NCBI RefSeq assembly: GCF_001436645.1
Contig: NZ_AYZI01000005.1
Coordinates: forward strand, 7,032-71,031
From: Fructilactobacillus florum DSM 22689 = JCM 16035
GTDB lineage: Bacteria; Bacillota; Bacilli; Lactobacillales; Lactobacillaceae
Reading direction: 5' to 3'
DNA: 64,000 nucleotides
The translations under genes were made by a program, and so were the position numbers. This document shows positions 18,563 to 27,867 of the stretch, one piece after another. Within the stretch, counting starts at the first letter, position 1. Each line of letters opens with the position of its first letter. A model generated the notes under the pieces. It was given only the letters and a program-made list of their open reading frames with translations, was not told where the DNA came from and searched no databases.

Positions 18563-20248
18563 TTGAATAATGATTTTGATGAAGACGCAGTTCTAGCTGC
18601 CAAACAGGCGACGGCTTCGGAACACGGTCGTGCTCAAATGTTGAAGGGTTCAGCCTGGATGACAATTGGGAGTATTCTTTCAAGGATTCTTGGTGCGCTA
18701 TATATCATTCCATGGCGCTTGATTTTTGGCGCTTCATTATTTCCAATTGCGAATTCACTATATACGCAAGGATATAACATCTATAGTTTTGTATTGATTG
18801 TTGCAATTGCAGGGATTCCATCTGCGATTGCAAAACAAGTTGCGCATTACAATGCTTTAAATGAGTATCAAATTGGAGTTAAACTGTATCAGCGTGGACT
18901 CATGTTAGCAGTTGGTATGGGGATTATTAGCGCTTTGATTCTATGGCTAGGAGCTCCATTTTTAACTAACGGAGATGCTAATGTAATTCCTGTAATTCGG
19001 TCACTAGCATGGGCAGTTCTGATTATTCCAACCATGAGTTTGACCCGTGGATTTTTCCAAGGATATGAAGACATGGCACCCTCAGCTCTGTCGCAGTTTG
19101 TGGAACAGCTGGCTCGGGTTATCTATATGTTATTGTCTGCTTTCGTTATTTTACGGGTGTTCAATGGCAGTTGGGTTACCGCAGTGGCACAATCAACCTT
19201 TGCTGCTTTTATTGGTGCTATCTTTGGCTTGCTAGTACTCGGTTGGTATTATTGGCGACGGCATGATTATTATCAGCAATTAATAGCGCAGAGTAGCAAC
19301 AAACTAAGTGTACCAACGCGTCAATTGTATCGCGAAATTATTATGCAAGCAGCTCCGTTTGTGATTTTAGGAGCAGGTGTAACCATTTTTTCTTTGATTG
19401 ATCAATTTACCTTCTTCCCGATTATGCAAGCTACCACCAAGATCTCAATGCAAGCTTTGCAGGTGAATTATGCAATCTTTGCGGGCAATGCCAATAAACT
19501 GACTATGATTGTGATTTCGCTTGCGTCTTCGATTGCAATTACGATGGTTCCGATGTTATCGGCAGCCTTTACCCGCAAAAATGGTCAAGAAGTTCGTTAT
19601 CAGTTTTCAAATGCATTAATTTTATTTGAATTTGTGATGCTCCCGGCGGCGCTGGGGATGGCTGCAGTTGCGGGTCCTCTAAACAGAACCTTCTATGGTA
19701 CTTCTAATATGAATTTTAGTAGCAATATTCTATCATTTTCTGCTCTGCAAGCGATTCCAGTGGGGCTGTTTGTGGTAGCGGCTGCCTTAATGCAGGGGGT
19801 TTCCCAAAACAAAAAGGCAGTAAAATTTTTTGTGATTGGAACGGTTGTGAAACTGTTGACGCAGTACCCATTGGTAGTCTGGATGGGAGCTTTTGGAACC
19901 TTACTATCAACGATCTTGGGTTTTTCGCTAGCTAACTATTTAATCTTGCGAGTGTTAAGTCGACAGTTCGGGATTGAAACTGGTCGAGTTGTTCAAAAAA
20001 CCGCTGAAATTTTATTATTTTCTTTGGTGATGTATGTCGTATCCTTAGTGGGTGTTTATGCTCTGAACTTCTTGATTGGTTTGGTAGGAAATCCGTTTGG
20101 CTCGCTAGCAAGCTTTTTTGTGACAGTGGTTGTTGCTTGCATGGGGGGCATGGTGTATATCTATCTAACTTTAAAAACACATGTTGCTGATGAAGTATTG
20201 GGTCAAAAAGTGCAACGTCTCCGTGATGGACTGCACATTAAAAGCTAA
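18563..20248 (+). CDS. MurJ/YtgP-type polysaccharide or lipid II flippase
   Basis: About 561 residues with some 14 membrane segments, in the MOP exporter superfamily. Motifs such as GSAWMTIGSILSRILGALYI and GIPSAIAKQVAHYNAL are those of YtgP/MurJ-like proteins, which move lipid-linked cell-wall precursors across the membrane. The frame is open from 18533. I chose TTG at 18563 because AAGGCGGG lies 7 bases before it, while the ATG at 18542 has no ribosome site; the exact start is uncertain. It follows leuS closely and may be partly read through from it. Confidence 0.82.
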   Translation: MNNDFDEDAVLAAKQATASEHGRAQMLKGSAWMTIGSILSRILGALYIIPWRLIFGASLFPIANSLYTQGYNIYSFVLIVAIAGIPSAIAKQVAHYNALNEYQIGVKLYQRGLMLAVGMGIISALILWLGAPFLTNGDANVIPVIRSLAWAVLIIPTMSLTRGFFQGYEDMAPSALSQFVEQLARVIYMLLSAFVILRVFNGSWVTAVAQSTFAAFIGAIFGLLVLGWYYWRRHDYYQQLIAQSSNKLSVPTRQLYREIIMQAAPFVILGAGVTIFSLIDQFTFFPIMQATTKISMQALQVNYAIFAGNANKLTMIVISLASSIAITMVPMLSAAFTRKNGQEVRYQFSNALILFEFVMLPAALGMAAVAGPLNRTFYGTSNMNFSSNILSFSALQAIPVGLFVVAAALMQGVSQNKKAVKFFVIGTVVKLLTQYPLVVWMGAFGTLLSTILGFSLANYLILRVLSRQFGIETGRVVQKTAEILLFSLVMYVVSLVGVYALNFLIGLVGNPFGSLASFFVTVVVACMGGMVYIYLTLKTHVADEVLGQKVQRLRDGLHIKS

Positions 20249-20258
20249 TTTAAGTAAA

Positions 20259-20299
20259 AAACAGGGCAGAGATCGTTCAACGGTCTCTGCCCTGTTTAG
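20259..20299. terminator. Strong bidirectional terminator between convergent genes
   Basis: A 17-bp stem (20259-20275 with 20281-20297, one G-T pair) around the loop TTCAA, with A-rich and T-rich ends. It serves the flippase gene on the plus strand and possibly nnrD on the minus strand. Confidence 0.9.
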
Positions 20300-20306
20300 T
20301 TTGATT

Positions 20307-21149
20307 TTAAAGTGATAGTTTCTGTTCGTGCTGTTTCATAAAGGTAGGTAATGCGGCTGAAATTTGATGTGGCAGGACAACATATTGGGTGGTGGCCAGT
20401 TGTTCAGCAATGGCACTGTGGGTATAGACAGCGCTAAGTAAGGCATTTTGGACATCAGTAAACTGGGCAAGGAAACCCGTAATGATGCCAACCAGAGTAT
20501 CTCCCATTCCTCCAGTTGCCTGGGCTGGGGTCCCAACGGTGTTTTCATAGCAATCGGTAGGGGTATAGACACAAGTTCGATGGGACTTTAAAACGAGATA
20601 GCCAGATTGTGACCCTAAAATTTGTTGAAAGGCAATCCGATTTTTCGTGGTAGTTTGTTGGGAGACCTGCAAACCAGAAAGTCGTTCCCATTCGATTTGA
20701 TGTGGTGTCAGGACGATTGTAGCGGTTGGCAGTGCTAACTGATGGTTTGCGATTAAGGTTAGTGCTGATCCATCTAGGATGAGGATTTGATCAGCAGTAA
20801 TCATGGCTAAAATTGCTTTCAAGATATGTAGTGCTTGATCTGAGACCCCTAGTCCTGGACCAATGGCCACTACTTTTGCCGTCTTTATAAGTTGCGATTG
20901 TTGTTGCTGATAATCAGCCGTCATGGCTTCTGGCACCCAATTATGCACACTTGCAAAATTGATGGGATCAGTTAGGGTGGTAGTTAATCCGGTTCCGGCA
21001 TACACGGCACCCAGAGTGGCCATGATGATAGCTCCGCCAAATTGCTGATTACCGCCCACCAATACTGCTTTTCCATAGGTTCCCTTAAAACTAGTATTCG
21101 GCCGAATCCGAATCGTTTGTGGTAAGATTGCTGATGTAATCTTTTGCAT
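20307..21149 (-). CDS. nnrD: ADP/ATP-dependent NAD(P)H-hydrate dehydratase
   Basis: A 280-residue ribokinase-like enzyme of the CARKD family that repairs hydrated NAD(P)H. Recognised elements are GTYGKAVLVGG (23-33), AIGPGLG (95-101), LTPHQIEWERL (147-157) and the anion-hole/catalytic GGMGDTLVGIITG with D217. The N-terminal epimerase domain found in some homologues is absent, as is usual for the single-domain Gram-positive form. GAGGTG lies before the ATG on the minus strand. The gene is monocistronic. Confidence 0.93.
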   Translation of the reverse strand: MQKITSAILPQTIRIRPNTSFKGTYGKAVLVGGNQQFGGAIIMATLGAVYAGTGLTTTLTDPINFASVHNWVPEAMTADYQQQQSQLIKTAKVVAIGPGLGVSDQALHILKAILAMITADQILILDGSALTLIANHQLALPTATIVLTPHQIEWERLSGLQVSQQTTTKNRIAFQQILGSQSGYLVLKSHRTCVYTPTDCYENTVGTPAQATGGMGDTLVGIITGFLAQFTDVQNALLSAVYTHSAIAEQLATTQYVVLPHQISAALPTFMKQHEQKLSL

Positions 21150-21220
21150 AATAGTTCACCTCTTGTTTAGTATAGCACGAGCTCTTGCATAAGAAATTAA
21201 CACAGAAAAGGATGATTAAA

Positions 21221-22615
21221 ATGGATTGGAAAGCAGCTGCAGCCGCTCTGCAACCTGAATATTTGGCTGACTTAAAAAAATTAGTAGCAATTGATAGTTC
21301 TCGTGACGTAGAACATCAGACGGATGAATTTCCGCTTGGTCCGGGTCCTGCCCATGCGTTACAACAATTCTTAGCATTTGGGGAACGAGATGGGTTTGTT
21401 ACTAAAAATATTGATAACATCGTTGGTTATATTGAGTACGGTAGTGGTTCTGAATATTTTGCGGTGTTGGGACATGCAGATACGGTTCCCGCTGGAAAGG
21501 GTTGGACGACTGATCCATTTAAACTTGAAGTTAGTGGTGATAACCTGATTGGGCGAGGTACTTCAGATGACAAGGGTCCGGCCCTTGCCGCTTACTATGC
21601 TTTGCGAATCTTAAAAGCTAATGGGATCCACCCTATGCGTAAAATTAGATTAGTTATTGGAACTGACGAAGAAACCAACTGGACTGGGATGAAACGTTAT
21701 TTTGAAACTCAACCAGCTCCTTGCGGTGGTTTTTCTCCAGATGCTGAATTTCCATTGATAAATGGAGAAAAAGGTAACACAAGTTTTGAAATTAAATTCC
21801 CTCAAACCCAAGATAGCGTTGTGCCCCAATTAAAATCTTTTCAAGCCGGGTTGAAAGAAAATATGGTTCCTCGGGATGCCACTGCGGTGTTGACTAGTGA
21901 TGAACCGCAAACAGTGGTGAAGGCTTTTAATGATTTCTTACAAACAGTTCCGGTCACTGGAAGTAGCGAAACAGAATCTAATCTGATTCGGTTAGCAATT
22001 GTAGGAAAGGCAGCCCACGGAATGGAGCCTAAAAAAGGTTTGAATGCTGGAACATATTTAAGCTCGTTTTTGGCTTCGCAGTCATTAGATCCGGTCGGAC
22101 AGAAGTTTGTTACTTTCATTGCCCAAAAGCTGCATGATGATTCTCGAGCGGTAAAATTAGGCTTGAATTTCACTGATGAAGTCATGGGGGATCTAACCAT
22201 GAACGTTGGTCAGATGCAATATACAAATGATACTGGCGGTCTGATTAACACTAACTTTCGTTATCCGCAAGGTGTGGATCCAAATCGAATTGCACAGCAG
22301 CTTCAGGCAGCAACTGCTACAGCAACCGTACGACAAATCAGTAATATGCAACCTCATTTTGTAGCAATCGATGATCCGTTGGTTGAATCATTAATGGAAG
22401 TTTACCGAAAACAGACTGGTCGTTACCATGATCAACCAGAAGTAGTTGGTGGTGGAACTTATGCACGTCTAATGGAACATGGAGTTGCTTTTGGGGCATT
22501 GTTGCCAACGACAACTGATACGATGCATCAAGCAAATGAATTTCAGCCACAGTCGGACTTATTGCTAGCAATGTCAATTTACGCTGAAGCACTGGCAACA
22601 GTTACTGATAAATAA
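21221..22615 (+). CDS. pepV: Dipeptidase PepV (M20 metallopeptidase)
   Basis: A 464-residue di-zinc exopeptidase that cleaves dipeptides, a late step in peptide use by lactic acid bacteria. The metal and catalytic set is present: H85 and D87 in GHADTVP, D116/D117 in GRGTSDDKGP, and E150/E151 in GTDEETNW. The C-terminal histidine block lies near residue 430. AAAAGGA sits 9 bases before the ATG at 21221. Two in-frame upstream ATGs are less well placed. The neighbouring nnrD is divergent. Confidence 0.94.
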   Translation: MDWKAAAAALQPEYLADLKKLVAIDSSRDVEHQTDEFPLGPGPAHALQQFLAFGERDGFVTKNIDNIVGYIEYGSGSEYFAVLGHADTVPAGKGWTTDPFKLEVSGDNLIGRGTSDDKGPALAAYYALRILKANGIHPMRKIRLVIGTDEETNWTGMKRYFETQPAPCGGFSPDAEFPLINGEKGNTSFEIKFPQTQDSVVPQLKSFQAGLKENMVPRDATAVLTSDEPQTVVKAFNDFLQTVPVTGSSETESNLIRLAIVGKAAHGMEPKKGLNAGTYLSSFLASQSLDPVGQKFVTFIAQKLHDDSRAVKLGLNFTDEVMGDLTMNVGQMQYTNDTGGLINTNFRYPQGVDPNRIAQQLQAATATATVRQISNMQPHFVAIDDPLVESLMEVYRKQTGRYHDQPEVVGGGTYARLMEHGVAFGALLPTTTDTMHQANEFQPQSDLLLAMSIYAEALATVTDK

Positions 22616-22679
22616 TCATTGACAAATGATCGCGTTCAGATTATATTCATTGTCAAACGAATAAAAATAAACGGAACAG

Positions 22680-22886
22680 CAGAGTATAAAACAGGTTAAT
22701 CTCAGAGAGTTTCTGGTTAGTGCGAAGAAATGATAACGGTTTTAGAAGATGGGCTGGGAGTTATTCTTACTAGTTATGGTAGGAACGGGATGGATGCCGA
22801 TATTAAATCCGGTGAGATCCAGTGTGATGCTGGGAACTAAGGTGGTAACGCGAGAGCACTCGTCCTTTATGGATGGGTGTTTTTTC
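22680..22886 (+). promoter_or_regulatory. T-box leader, methionine specifier
   Basis: A stem I region with CAGAGAGTTT and GGTTAGTGCGAAG is followed by GAAGATGGGCT, placing ATG (22749-22751) as the specifier codon. The antiterminator motif AAGGTGGTAACGCG is at 22839-22852. A terminator (CACTCGTCC at 22857-22865 with GGATGGGTG at 22871-22879, then T6) ends the leader. Uncharged methionine tRNA would therefore turn on the two downstream genes. The specifier assignment is by position relative to the conserved GAA and is inferred. This leader fills most of the gap after pepV. Confidence 0.85.
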
Positions 22887-22912
22887 TTTTTAAACTTTTT
22901 AGGAGAATGAAG

Positions 22913-23755
22913 ATGCGACTAAAAAAACATTGGATTTGGGGCGGAGTTTTGCTGATGATTTTTGTTTTGGGCTACTTTAGCTTTGGAAACAATCGTTCTC
23001 AGCAAAAAAATACCATTCGGGTTGGTATTATGGCAGGGTCACAATCTGAACAAGAAATTTGGAATACAGTAGCTGCGACAGCAAAAAAAAGGTATGGATT
23101 AAATGTCCAGTTTCAGACCTTTACTGATTACAGTCAACCGAATGCAGCCTTGAGCAGCCATAATATTGATGTTAATGCATTTCAAAACTATCCGTTTTTA
23201 AAGCTTTGGAATCAAAAACACCACACCAACATTACAGCGGTTGGCGATACTATTATTGAACCAATGCGAATATATTCTTACCAAGCTAAGCGGCTTAATG
23301 ATCTGCCAACGAAAGCTACAATTACGATACCTAATGATACCAATAATGAATCGCGGGCACTATTTTTATTGCAGAGTGCGGGATTACTAACACTGAAACC
23401 ACACGTTAAAATCGCTACTTTACAATCAATTCAGTCTAATCCCAAGCAGCTCAAAATTAAGGAAGTTGATGCTAGTCAGACGGCTCGTTCATTATCTGAT
23501 GTGTCAGCGGCAGTAGTTAATGGCAACTATGCCCAAACTGCCAACTTAAATCCGCAGCGAGCTATTTTTTCAGAACCATTGCAAAAAAATGCGCACCAAT
23601 GGATTAATTTTATTGCGGCTAACCAGGCTGATCGTAACAACCCCAAAATTCAAAAATTAGTAAAGGCATACCAATCTGAGCCAACCGCTCGTAAGATCAA
23701 ACAGGTTTCTGGAACTAATCAAATTCCCGCTTGGAAATTAAATTTAAAGGAGTAA
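22913..23755 (+). CDS. metQ: MetQ/NlpA-family methionine-binding protein with uncleaved membrane anchor
   Basis: A 280-residue NlpA-type binding protein. RVGIMAGSQSEQEIW opens the mature domain, and SSHNIDVNAFQNYPFL and the downstream IPNDTNNESRALFLLQ are family hallmarks. The Met-specifier T-box supports methionine as ligand. The N-terminus is a basic start plus a hydrophobic segment (about 7-23) with no cysteine, so there is no lipobox; it is probably anchored by a signal anchor rather than lipid. AGGAG lies 7 bases before the ATG at 22913. No cognate permease or ATPase is adjacent, so it must use one encoded elsewhere. Confidence 0.8.
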   Translation: MRLKKHWIWGGVLLMIFVLGYFSFGNNRSQQKNTIRVGIMAGSQSEQEIWNTVAATAKKRYGLNVQFQTFTDYSQPNAALSSHNIDVNAFQNYPFLKLWNQKHHTNITAVGDTIIEPMRIYSYQAKRLNDLPTKATITIPNDTNNESRALFLLQSAGLLTLKPHVKIATLQSIQSNPKQLKIKEVDASQTARSLSDVSAAVVNGNYAQTANLNPQRAIFSEPLQKNAHQWINFIAANQADRNNPKIQKLVKAYQSEPTARKIKQVSGTNQIPAWKLNLKE

Positions 23756-23761
23756 TTAGCG

Positions 23762-24925
23762 ATGGAACGTGCACAAAAAATTCAAATTCTGCAAAATATT
23801 ATTAAAATAAAATCAGTTAACGGTAATGAAAAAGCGGTGTTGCGTTACTTATCGTCCGAGTTACGTAATTTTGGCATTGAGAGTACGCTACTCCCATTTG
23901 CTAATGAACCGGAGCGAGCCAATTTATTGGTAGAAATTGGGCAAGGCAAAGATCCCCGAGTATTAGGTCTGACGGGTCATGCTGATACAGTGGCAGTTAC
24001 CAATGATGATGATTGGAAATTTCCACCATTTTCCGCCACCATTTTGGATGACAAGCTGTATGGACGAGGTGCGGCAGACATGAAAAGTGGGTTGGCGGCT
24101 GAAGTGATTGCTTTGATTGAACTAGTTGAAAAGCAGCAAGAACCAGCAGGGATCGTGCGCTTATTGCTCACTGCAGGAGAAGAATTTGGAGCACCAGGAG
24201 CCTATCAATTTTTGCCAGAAAAAATCAAAGATTTATCGGCGCTGATAGTTGGGGAAGCAACTGATGGGAATGTTACATTTGCGCACTCCGGCAGTATTAA
24301 CTATCGGATTACTAGTCAGGGGAAACCAGCGCATAGTTCAACCCCAGAGCTTGGAATTAATGCGATTACGGGACTTGCTAAGTTTTTAGCGGTAGAGGCA
24401 CACTTGTTTGACAAAGCTCCTCACGACGAAGTTTTGGGTGAAGTTCAGCATAGTGTCACTGTAATCGAAGGAGGGAATCAGGTTAATACAATTCCAGCAC
24501 GAGCCACCCTCTTAGGAAATGTACGACCAACTACTAGTTTTGATAATCAGGCAGTGATTAGCACGATTCAAGCAGCTCTAGATAGAATTAATCAAGAATC
24601 TAGCTACAAATTGAAGTTTGAACTATTACATGATTTTTATCCAATTGAAACGGAAGCAAACCATGCTTTTGTGCAACTAGCTTTGAAAATTAGTCAAATG
24701 AACTATCAAGATCGGAAACCAAAATTAATTGTTAATAATGGGGCGAGTGATGCCAGCGTATTTGTACAAACTAATCCAAAAATGCCAGTAATTCTGCTTG
24801 GGCCTGATAAAGATCAGTCATCTCATCAAATTGATGAACACACGACCATTTCAAGTTATCTAACCACGATTGCCATCTACGAACAGTTAATCACTGACTA
24901 TTTTCGCGAATCATCGGCGGACTGA
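23762..24925 (+). CDS. M20 family deacylase/peptidase (ArgE/DapE type)
   Basis: A 387-residue di-zinc amidohydrolase. Metal and catalytic residues are H73 and D75 in TGHADTVAV, D106 in GRGAADMKSG and E140/E141 in TAGEEFGAPG; the dimerisation domain lies in the middle. The family removes acyl groups or cleaves dipeptides, and the exact substrate cannot be read. It lies six bases after the MetQ-like gene with AAAGGAG before its ATG, so it shares the Met T-box. A role in releasing methionine from N-acyl or peptide forms is a reasonable inference, not shown. Confidence 0.82.
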   Translation: MERAQKIQILQNIIKIKSVNGNEKAVLRYLSSELRNFGIESTLLPFANEPERANLLVEIGQGKDPRVLGLTGHADTVAVTNDDDWKFPPFSATILDDKLYGRGAADMKSGLAAEVIALIELVEKQQEPAGIVRLLLTAGEEFGAPGAYQFLPEKIKDLSALIVGEATDGNVTFAHSGSINYRITSQGKPAHSSTPELGINAITGLAKFLAVEAHLFDKAPHDEVLGEVQHSVTVIEGGNQVNTIPARATLLGNVRPTTSFDNQAVISTIQAALDRINQESSYKLKFELLHDFYPIETEANHAFVQLALKISQMNYQDRKPKLIVNNGASDASVFVQTNPKMPVILLGPDKDQSSHQIDEHTTISSYLTTIAIYEQLITDYFRESSAD

Positions 24926-24973
24926 TCTAGCTAATCTATTGTACGATTAAAGTCAGGTGTTGACGATAAAATT

Positions 24974-25014
24974 AAAAACAGCCGTGGGATATAACGAGAT
25001 GCACGGCTGTTTTT
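24974..25014. terminator. Bidirectional terminator
   Basis: AAAAACAGCCGTG (24974-24986) pairs with CACGGCTGTTTTT (25002-25014) around a 15-base loop. It lies between the M20 gene (+) and the kinase gene (-). Confidence 0.85.
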
Positions 25015-25051
25015 AATAGACTTTTAGGGTTTTCAAACTGAGAATTTTTAA

Positions 25052-25681
25052 TTAGATGGACGCTAGTTTTTGATCGATTTTTTTCAGGACAATTTCGGTA
25101 TTTTTAGCATCACTTAAATCATATTTTTGTAGATTAAGCATCATTTTTGGACCAAGATCATATTCTTGATACCATGTTTGGTAAGCTAACCACATTTTGT
25201 AATAATATTTTTCTAATTCGGGATTTCCCTCAAACTGTTCATAGTCCCGCCCGCGTTTTTTGATACGGGCAAGAATAGTAGGAAAATCTGTTGCTGCATA
25301 AACTAGTAAGTCGGGATGCTTTTTTGGTAACTCGTTCAATTCTGACATCATGTTGTCGAGCAGTTTGAGATAAACGCTTAACTCAATGTCAGAAATATTG
25401 CCAGCTGCATTATTTTCACGAGTAAAAAGTGCATCTTCATAAATTGAACGGTCTAAGACATTATTATCATCGTTGAGCGCTTGTTTTATCATAGCAAAAC
25501 GCTTGTTTAAAAAATATATTTGTAATAAAAATCCATATTGTTGTGGATTTTGATAGTACAATGGAAGCACCGGATTATCACCAACGGGCTCAAAAAAAGG
25601 TTTGGTTCCTAAGTGGTTTGCGATTAGACTAGTTAGTGTAGTTTTACCGACACCGATCATTCCTGCTGTAATTATCACCAT
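25052..25681 (-). CDS. Deoxynucleoside kinase (dAK/dGK/dCK family)
   Basis: A 209-residue P-loop kinase. GMIGVGKTTL is at 7-16, LDRSIYEDALF is near 77-87, and the lid arginines are in RIKKRGRDYEQF. It phosphorylates deoxyadenosine, deoxyguanosine or deoxycytidine to the monophosphate for salvage; which one cannot be told from sequence alone. AAAGGAG precedes the ATG on the minus strand. It stands alone. Lactobacilli often carry a pair of such kinases, but only one is seen here. Confidence 0.88.
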   Translation of the reverse strand: MVIITAGMIGVGKTTLTSLIANHLGTKPFFEPVGDNPVLPLYYQNPQQYGFLLQIYFLNKRFAMIKQALNDDNNVLDRSIYEDALFTRENNAAGNISDIELSVYLKLLDNMMSELNELPKKHPDLLVYAATDFPTILARIKKRGRDYEQFEGNPELEKYYYKMWLAYQTWYQEYDLGPKMMLNLQKYDLSDAKNTEIVLKKIDQKLASI

Positions 25682-25786
25682 AATAGCTCCTTTTTACTGA
25701 TGATCTTAGTATAGCATGCTCTATTTTTGGCGGTAAATAGCTGTGAAATAAAGTTTACTAATATGATATTCTAGGAGTGATTAGTT

Positions 25787-26032
25787 TTGATCAAGATAGT
25801 GGTTGCACAAGTATTACAGAAATCTAATAGTTTTTTGCTATTTGGTCTTAGTAACAATGTCATTGGATTTTTTTCTGGTAAAAGCTGGAAGTTACTAATG
25901 CTACTTGTCATGATTGCAGTAGTAATTCGAATGGTTTTAACTCCGATAGTGATGCTGATTTTTCAAAAGCTGGATAAGCAGCGCTCCGATGACGTAGCCA
26001 ATAAAAAGCAGGGGGAACAGGATGAAAAATAG
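25787..26032 (+). CDS. Small single-pass membrane protein, unknown
   Basis: An 81-residue protein with a TTG start, 9 bases after TAGGAG. It has one clear membrane helix (about residues 36-59) and a charged C-terminal tail (DKQRSDDVANKKQGEQDEK). Its last 11 bases overlap the start of the CPBP protease gene, which suggests coupled translation and a linked role, perhaps as partner or substrate. I recognise no family. Confidence 0.55.
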   Translation: MIKIVVAQVLQKSNSFLLFGLSNNVIGFFSGKSWKLLMLLVMIAVVIRMVLTPIVMLIFQKLDKQRSDDVANKKQGEQDEK

Positions 26033-26720
26033 ATCACTACTCTGGCAGTATATAATGAGAACCCTGATTTTAGTAGTTTTAATTACAATGGTTTTATTTG
26101 TTTCTTCGCCAGTCATCTATCTAGCAAACCATTCGACTAGTATGGCAATACAAATTGTCACTGGAATTGTTTACATAGCCGGATTTTTGATTGCGATTGC
26201 GATAGCTTGGCAAGCTTATCAGTCAGTCTGGAAGCAGTCCACGCACCGCCTAACAATCACAGACGTTGGGTTAGTGATAAAAACTTGGATTTTATTTTAT
26301 GTAATTGAAGTTTTGATGCAGATTTTAAATGAATTGGTTTTTCATCAAGTCGGAACTAAAAATGACCAAGCAATTTCTCATTTGTTACGATCAAATCCGA
26401 CAGTTCTCTTGTTATTGAGTTTCTCCGTGATTTTTTTGTCTCCGGTTTTAGAAGAACTGGTGTTTCGGGGGTATTTAATTCGCGGTGTTTTTGATAGATT
26501 TCCAAAGTGGCTCTCATTAGTTGCCAGTGGCTTGATTTTTTCTAGCGGACATTTAAGTTCTAATATTATTAGTTTTTTTATCTATGCTTTTTTGGGAATG
26601 TTATTAGCTTATGTATATTTTAAATCTGAAAAGATCGAAGTAGCAATTATGGTTCATTTTCTAAATAATCTGTTGGCAACGATCCTAATGATTATCTCCT
26701 TATACAAAGTGAAAGGATGA
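26022..26720 (+). CDS. CPBP-family intramembrane metalloprotease
   Basis: A 232-residue membrane protein with about six to seven helices. The CPBP (Abi/Rce1-like) motifs are complete: EE at 144-145 with R149 in EELVFRG, H177 in FSSGHLS, and H212 in MVHFLNN. Family members cleave prenylated proteins or small peptides, and in lactobacilli are often linked to bacteriocin self-immunity. No bacteriocin gene is seen here, so its substrate is unknown. It starts inside the preceding small gene and is followed after six bases by an unassigned gene. Confidence 0.85.
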   Translation: MKNRSLLWQYIMRTLILVVLITMVLFVSSPVIYLANHSTSMAIQIVTGIVYIAGFLIAIAIAWQAYQSVWKQSTHRLTITDVGLVIKTWILFYVIEVLMQILNELVFHQVGTKNDQAISHLLRSNPTVLLLLSFSVIFLSPVLEELVFRGYLIRGVFDRFPKWLSLVASGLIFSSGHLSSNIISFFIYAFLGMLLAYVYFKSEKIEVAIMVHFLNNLLATILMIISLYKVKG

Positions 26721-26726
26721 TTTGGA

Positions 26727-27353
26727 ATGGATATTAGTGAATTTAACTACTATAACAATTTAAAAAATCGACTTGCAAAGGTTGCTTTAGAAATAAAAAT
26801 CACAGAGCAAGAATATTTGCAAAATATGAAAAATCTCCCGCAGTTACTCAATGACAATGATGTAGCAACGGTTTCTGATCTAGCTCTGGTATATCATCAG
26901 GGGAACGATGATCAAGTTGCCGAGGAAATTAAGATGGCACTCGAACATCATGATCGCAACTACCTCTTGAAACACGTAACGTGGTTTTCGGATCCAACCG
27001 CAACAAACCTTGCTGCATTGACATCAGAGCAAAAACAGGTTGAAGCGGAGTTAGCTGATGCAGTTTCTTTTTACAAATCATTTGTGCTACCCATCATTCA
27101 GAAAATGAAAAAGAACCGCCTTATTCGGATTGATGAGATTAAATCAGACGGTGGTAGCTGTGATACAATCATAAAAATCGATTATTTTTCAACGATTGAT
27201 GATTTTCGTGAAGACTTTCAGGGAGCTGATTTTGTCACTAGTGTGATTGAAGATTTGTTAGAACGCCATGCATCATTGCATATTCTAATCACTAATAATC
27301 AAAACCCGAACCCGTATGATGTAACCGTTACCCCAAAAACAGATGTCAGATAG
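26727..27353 (+). CDS. Conserved-looking soluble protein, unknown function
   Basis: A 208-residue protein with GAAAGGATG upstream of its ATG. It has an acidic, helical N-terminal half (two likely coiled segments, residues 5-45 and 92-115) and a mixed C-terminal half with KIDYFSTIDDFREDF. No membrane segment, signal peptide or catalytic motif was recognised. It sits tightly between the CPBP protease and pgpA genes (6 and 9 base gaps), so it is probably part of one four-gene operon starting at 25787. Confidence 0.6.
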   Translation: MDISEFNYYNNLKNRLAKVALEIKITEQEYLQNMKNLPQLLNDNDVATVSDLALVYHQGNDDQVAEEIKMALEHHDRNYLLKHVTWFSDPTATNLAALTSEQKQVEAELADAVSFYKSFVLPIIQKMKKNRLIRIDEIKSDGGSCDTIIKIDYFSTIDDFREDFQGADFVTSVIEDLLERHASLHILITNNQNPNPYDVTVTPKTDVR

Positions 27354-27362
27354 GAGAAGACC

Positions 27363-27863
27363 ATGGTTGATAAGCGAGACTATAAATATCCGGATACCCA
27401 AGCGTATAATTTTGTGATAAAAACTTTAAATGACAACGGGGTCACTGTTCGGGATATTGCCCAAGTGACCTATAATTTACAAAAATCCTATATAAAAATT
27501 CCAAGCATGGAGTATGTCGATAAGATCGTAATCGATGTTTTGCACAAACGTGAAGTTTTAAATAATGCGATGGTGGGTTTAGAAATTGACCGCTTAGCAA
27601 CGCAACATAAATTAGAAGAGCCATTACAGAGTATTGTTGAACATGATTTGGGTGTTTTCGGAGTCGATGAAACCCTTGCGCTCGGCATAGCAAACATTTA
27701 TGGCACCATCGGAATTACAAATTATTGTGGTCTAGATACAAATAAGCAGGGAATCGTAAAAAAGCTTGATCAAGCGCAAGATCGAGTAACTACTTTTATT
27801 GATGATTTGGTTGGTTCGGTGGCTGGAGCCGCCTCGGCTAAAATCGCTCACGAAAATTCATAG
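27363..27863 (+). CDS. pgpA: Phosphatidylglycerophosphatase A-like protein (YutG family)
   Basis: A 166-residue protein of the PgpA fold. The family signature GVDETLALGIANIYG is at about 97-111, followed by GLDTNKQGI and FIDDLVGSVAGAA. Related enzymes dephosphorylate phosphatidylglycerol phosphate. The Gram-positive YutG branch is less well studied, so the activity is inferred. GGAGAAG precedes the ATG. Its stop codon lies only four bases from the convergent lexA stop, with no terminator in between. Confidence 0.85.
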   Translation: MVDKRDYKYPDTQAYNFVIKTLNDNGVTVRDIAQVTYNLQKSYIKIPSMEYVDKIVIDVLHKREVLNNAMVGLEIDRLATQHKLEEPLQSIVEHDLGVFGVDETLALGIANIYGTIGITNYCGLDTNKQGIVKKLDQAQDRVTTFIDDLVGSVAGAASAKIAHENS

Positions 27864-27867
27864 TTGC

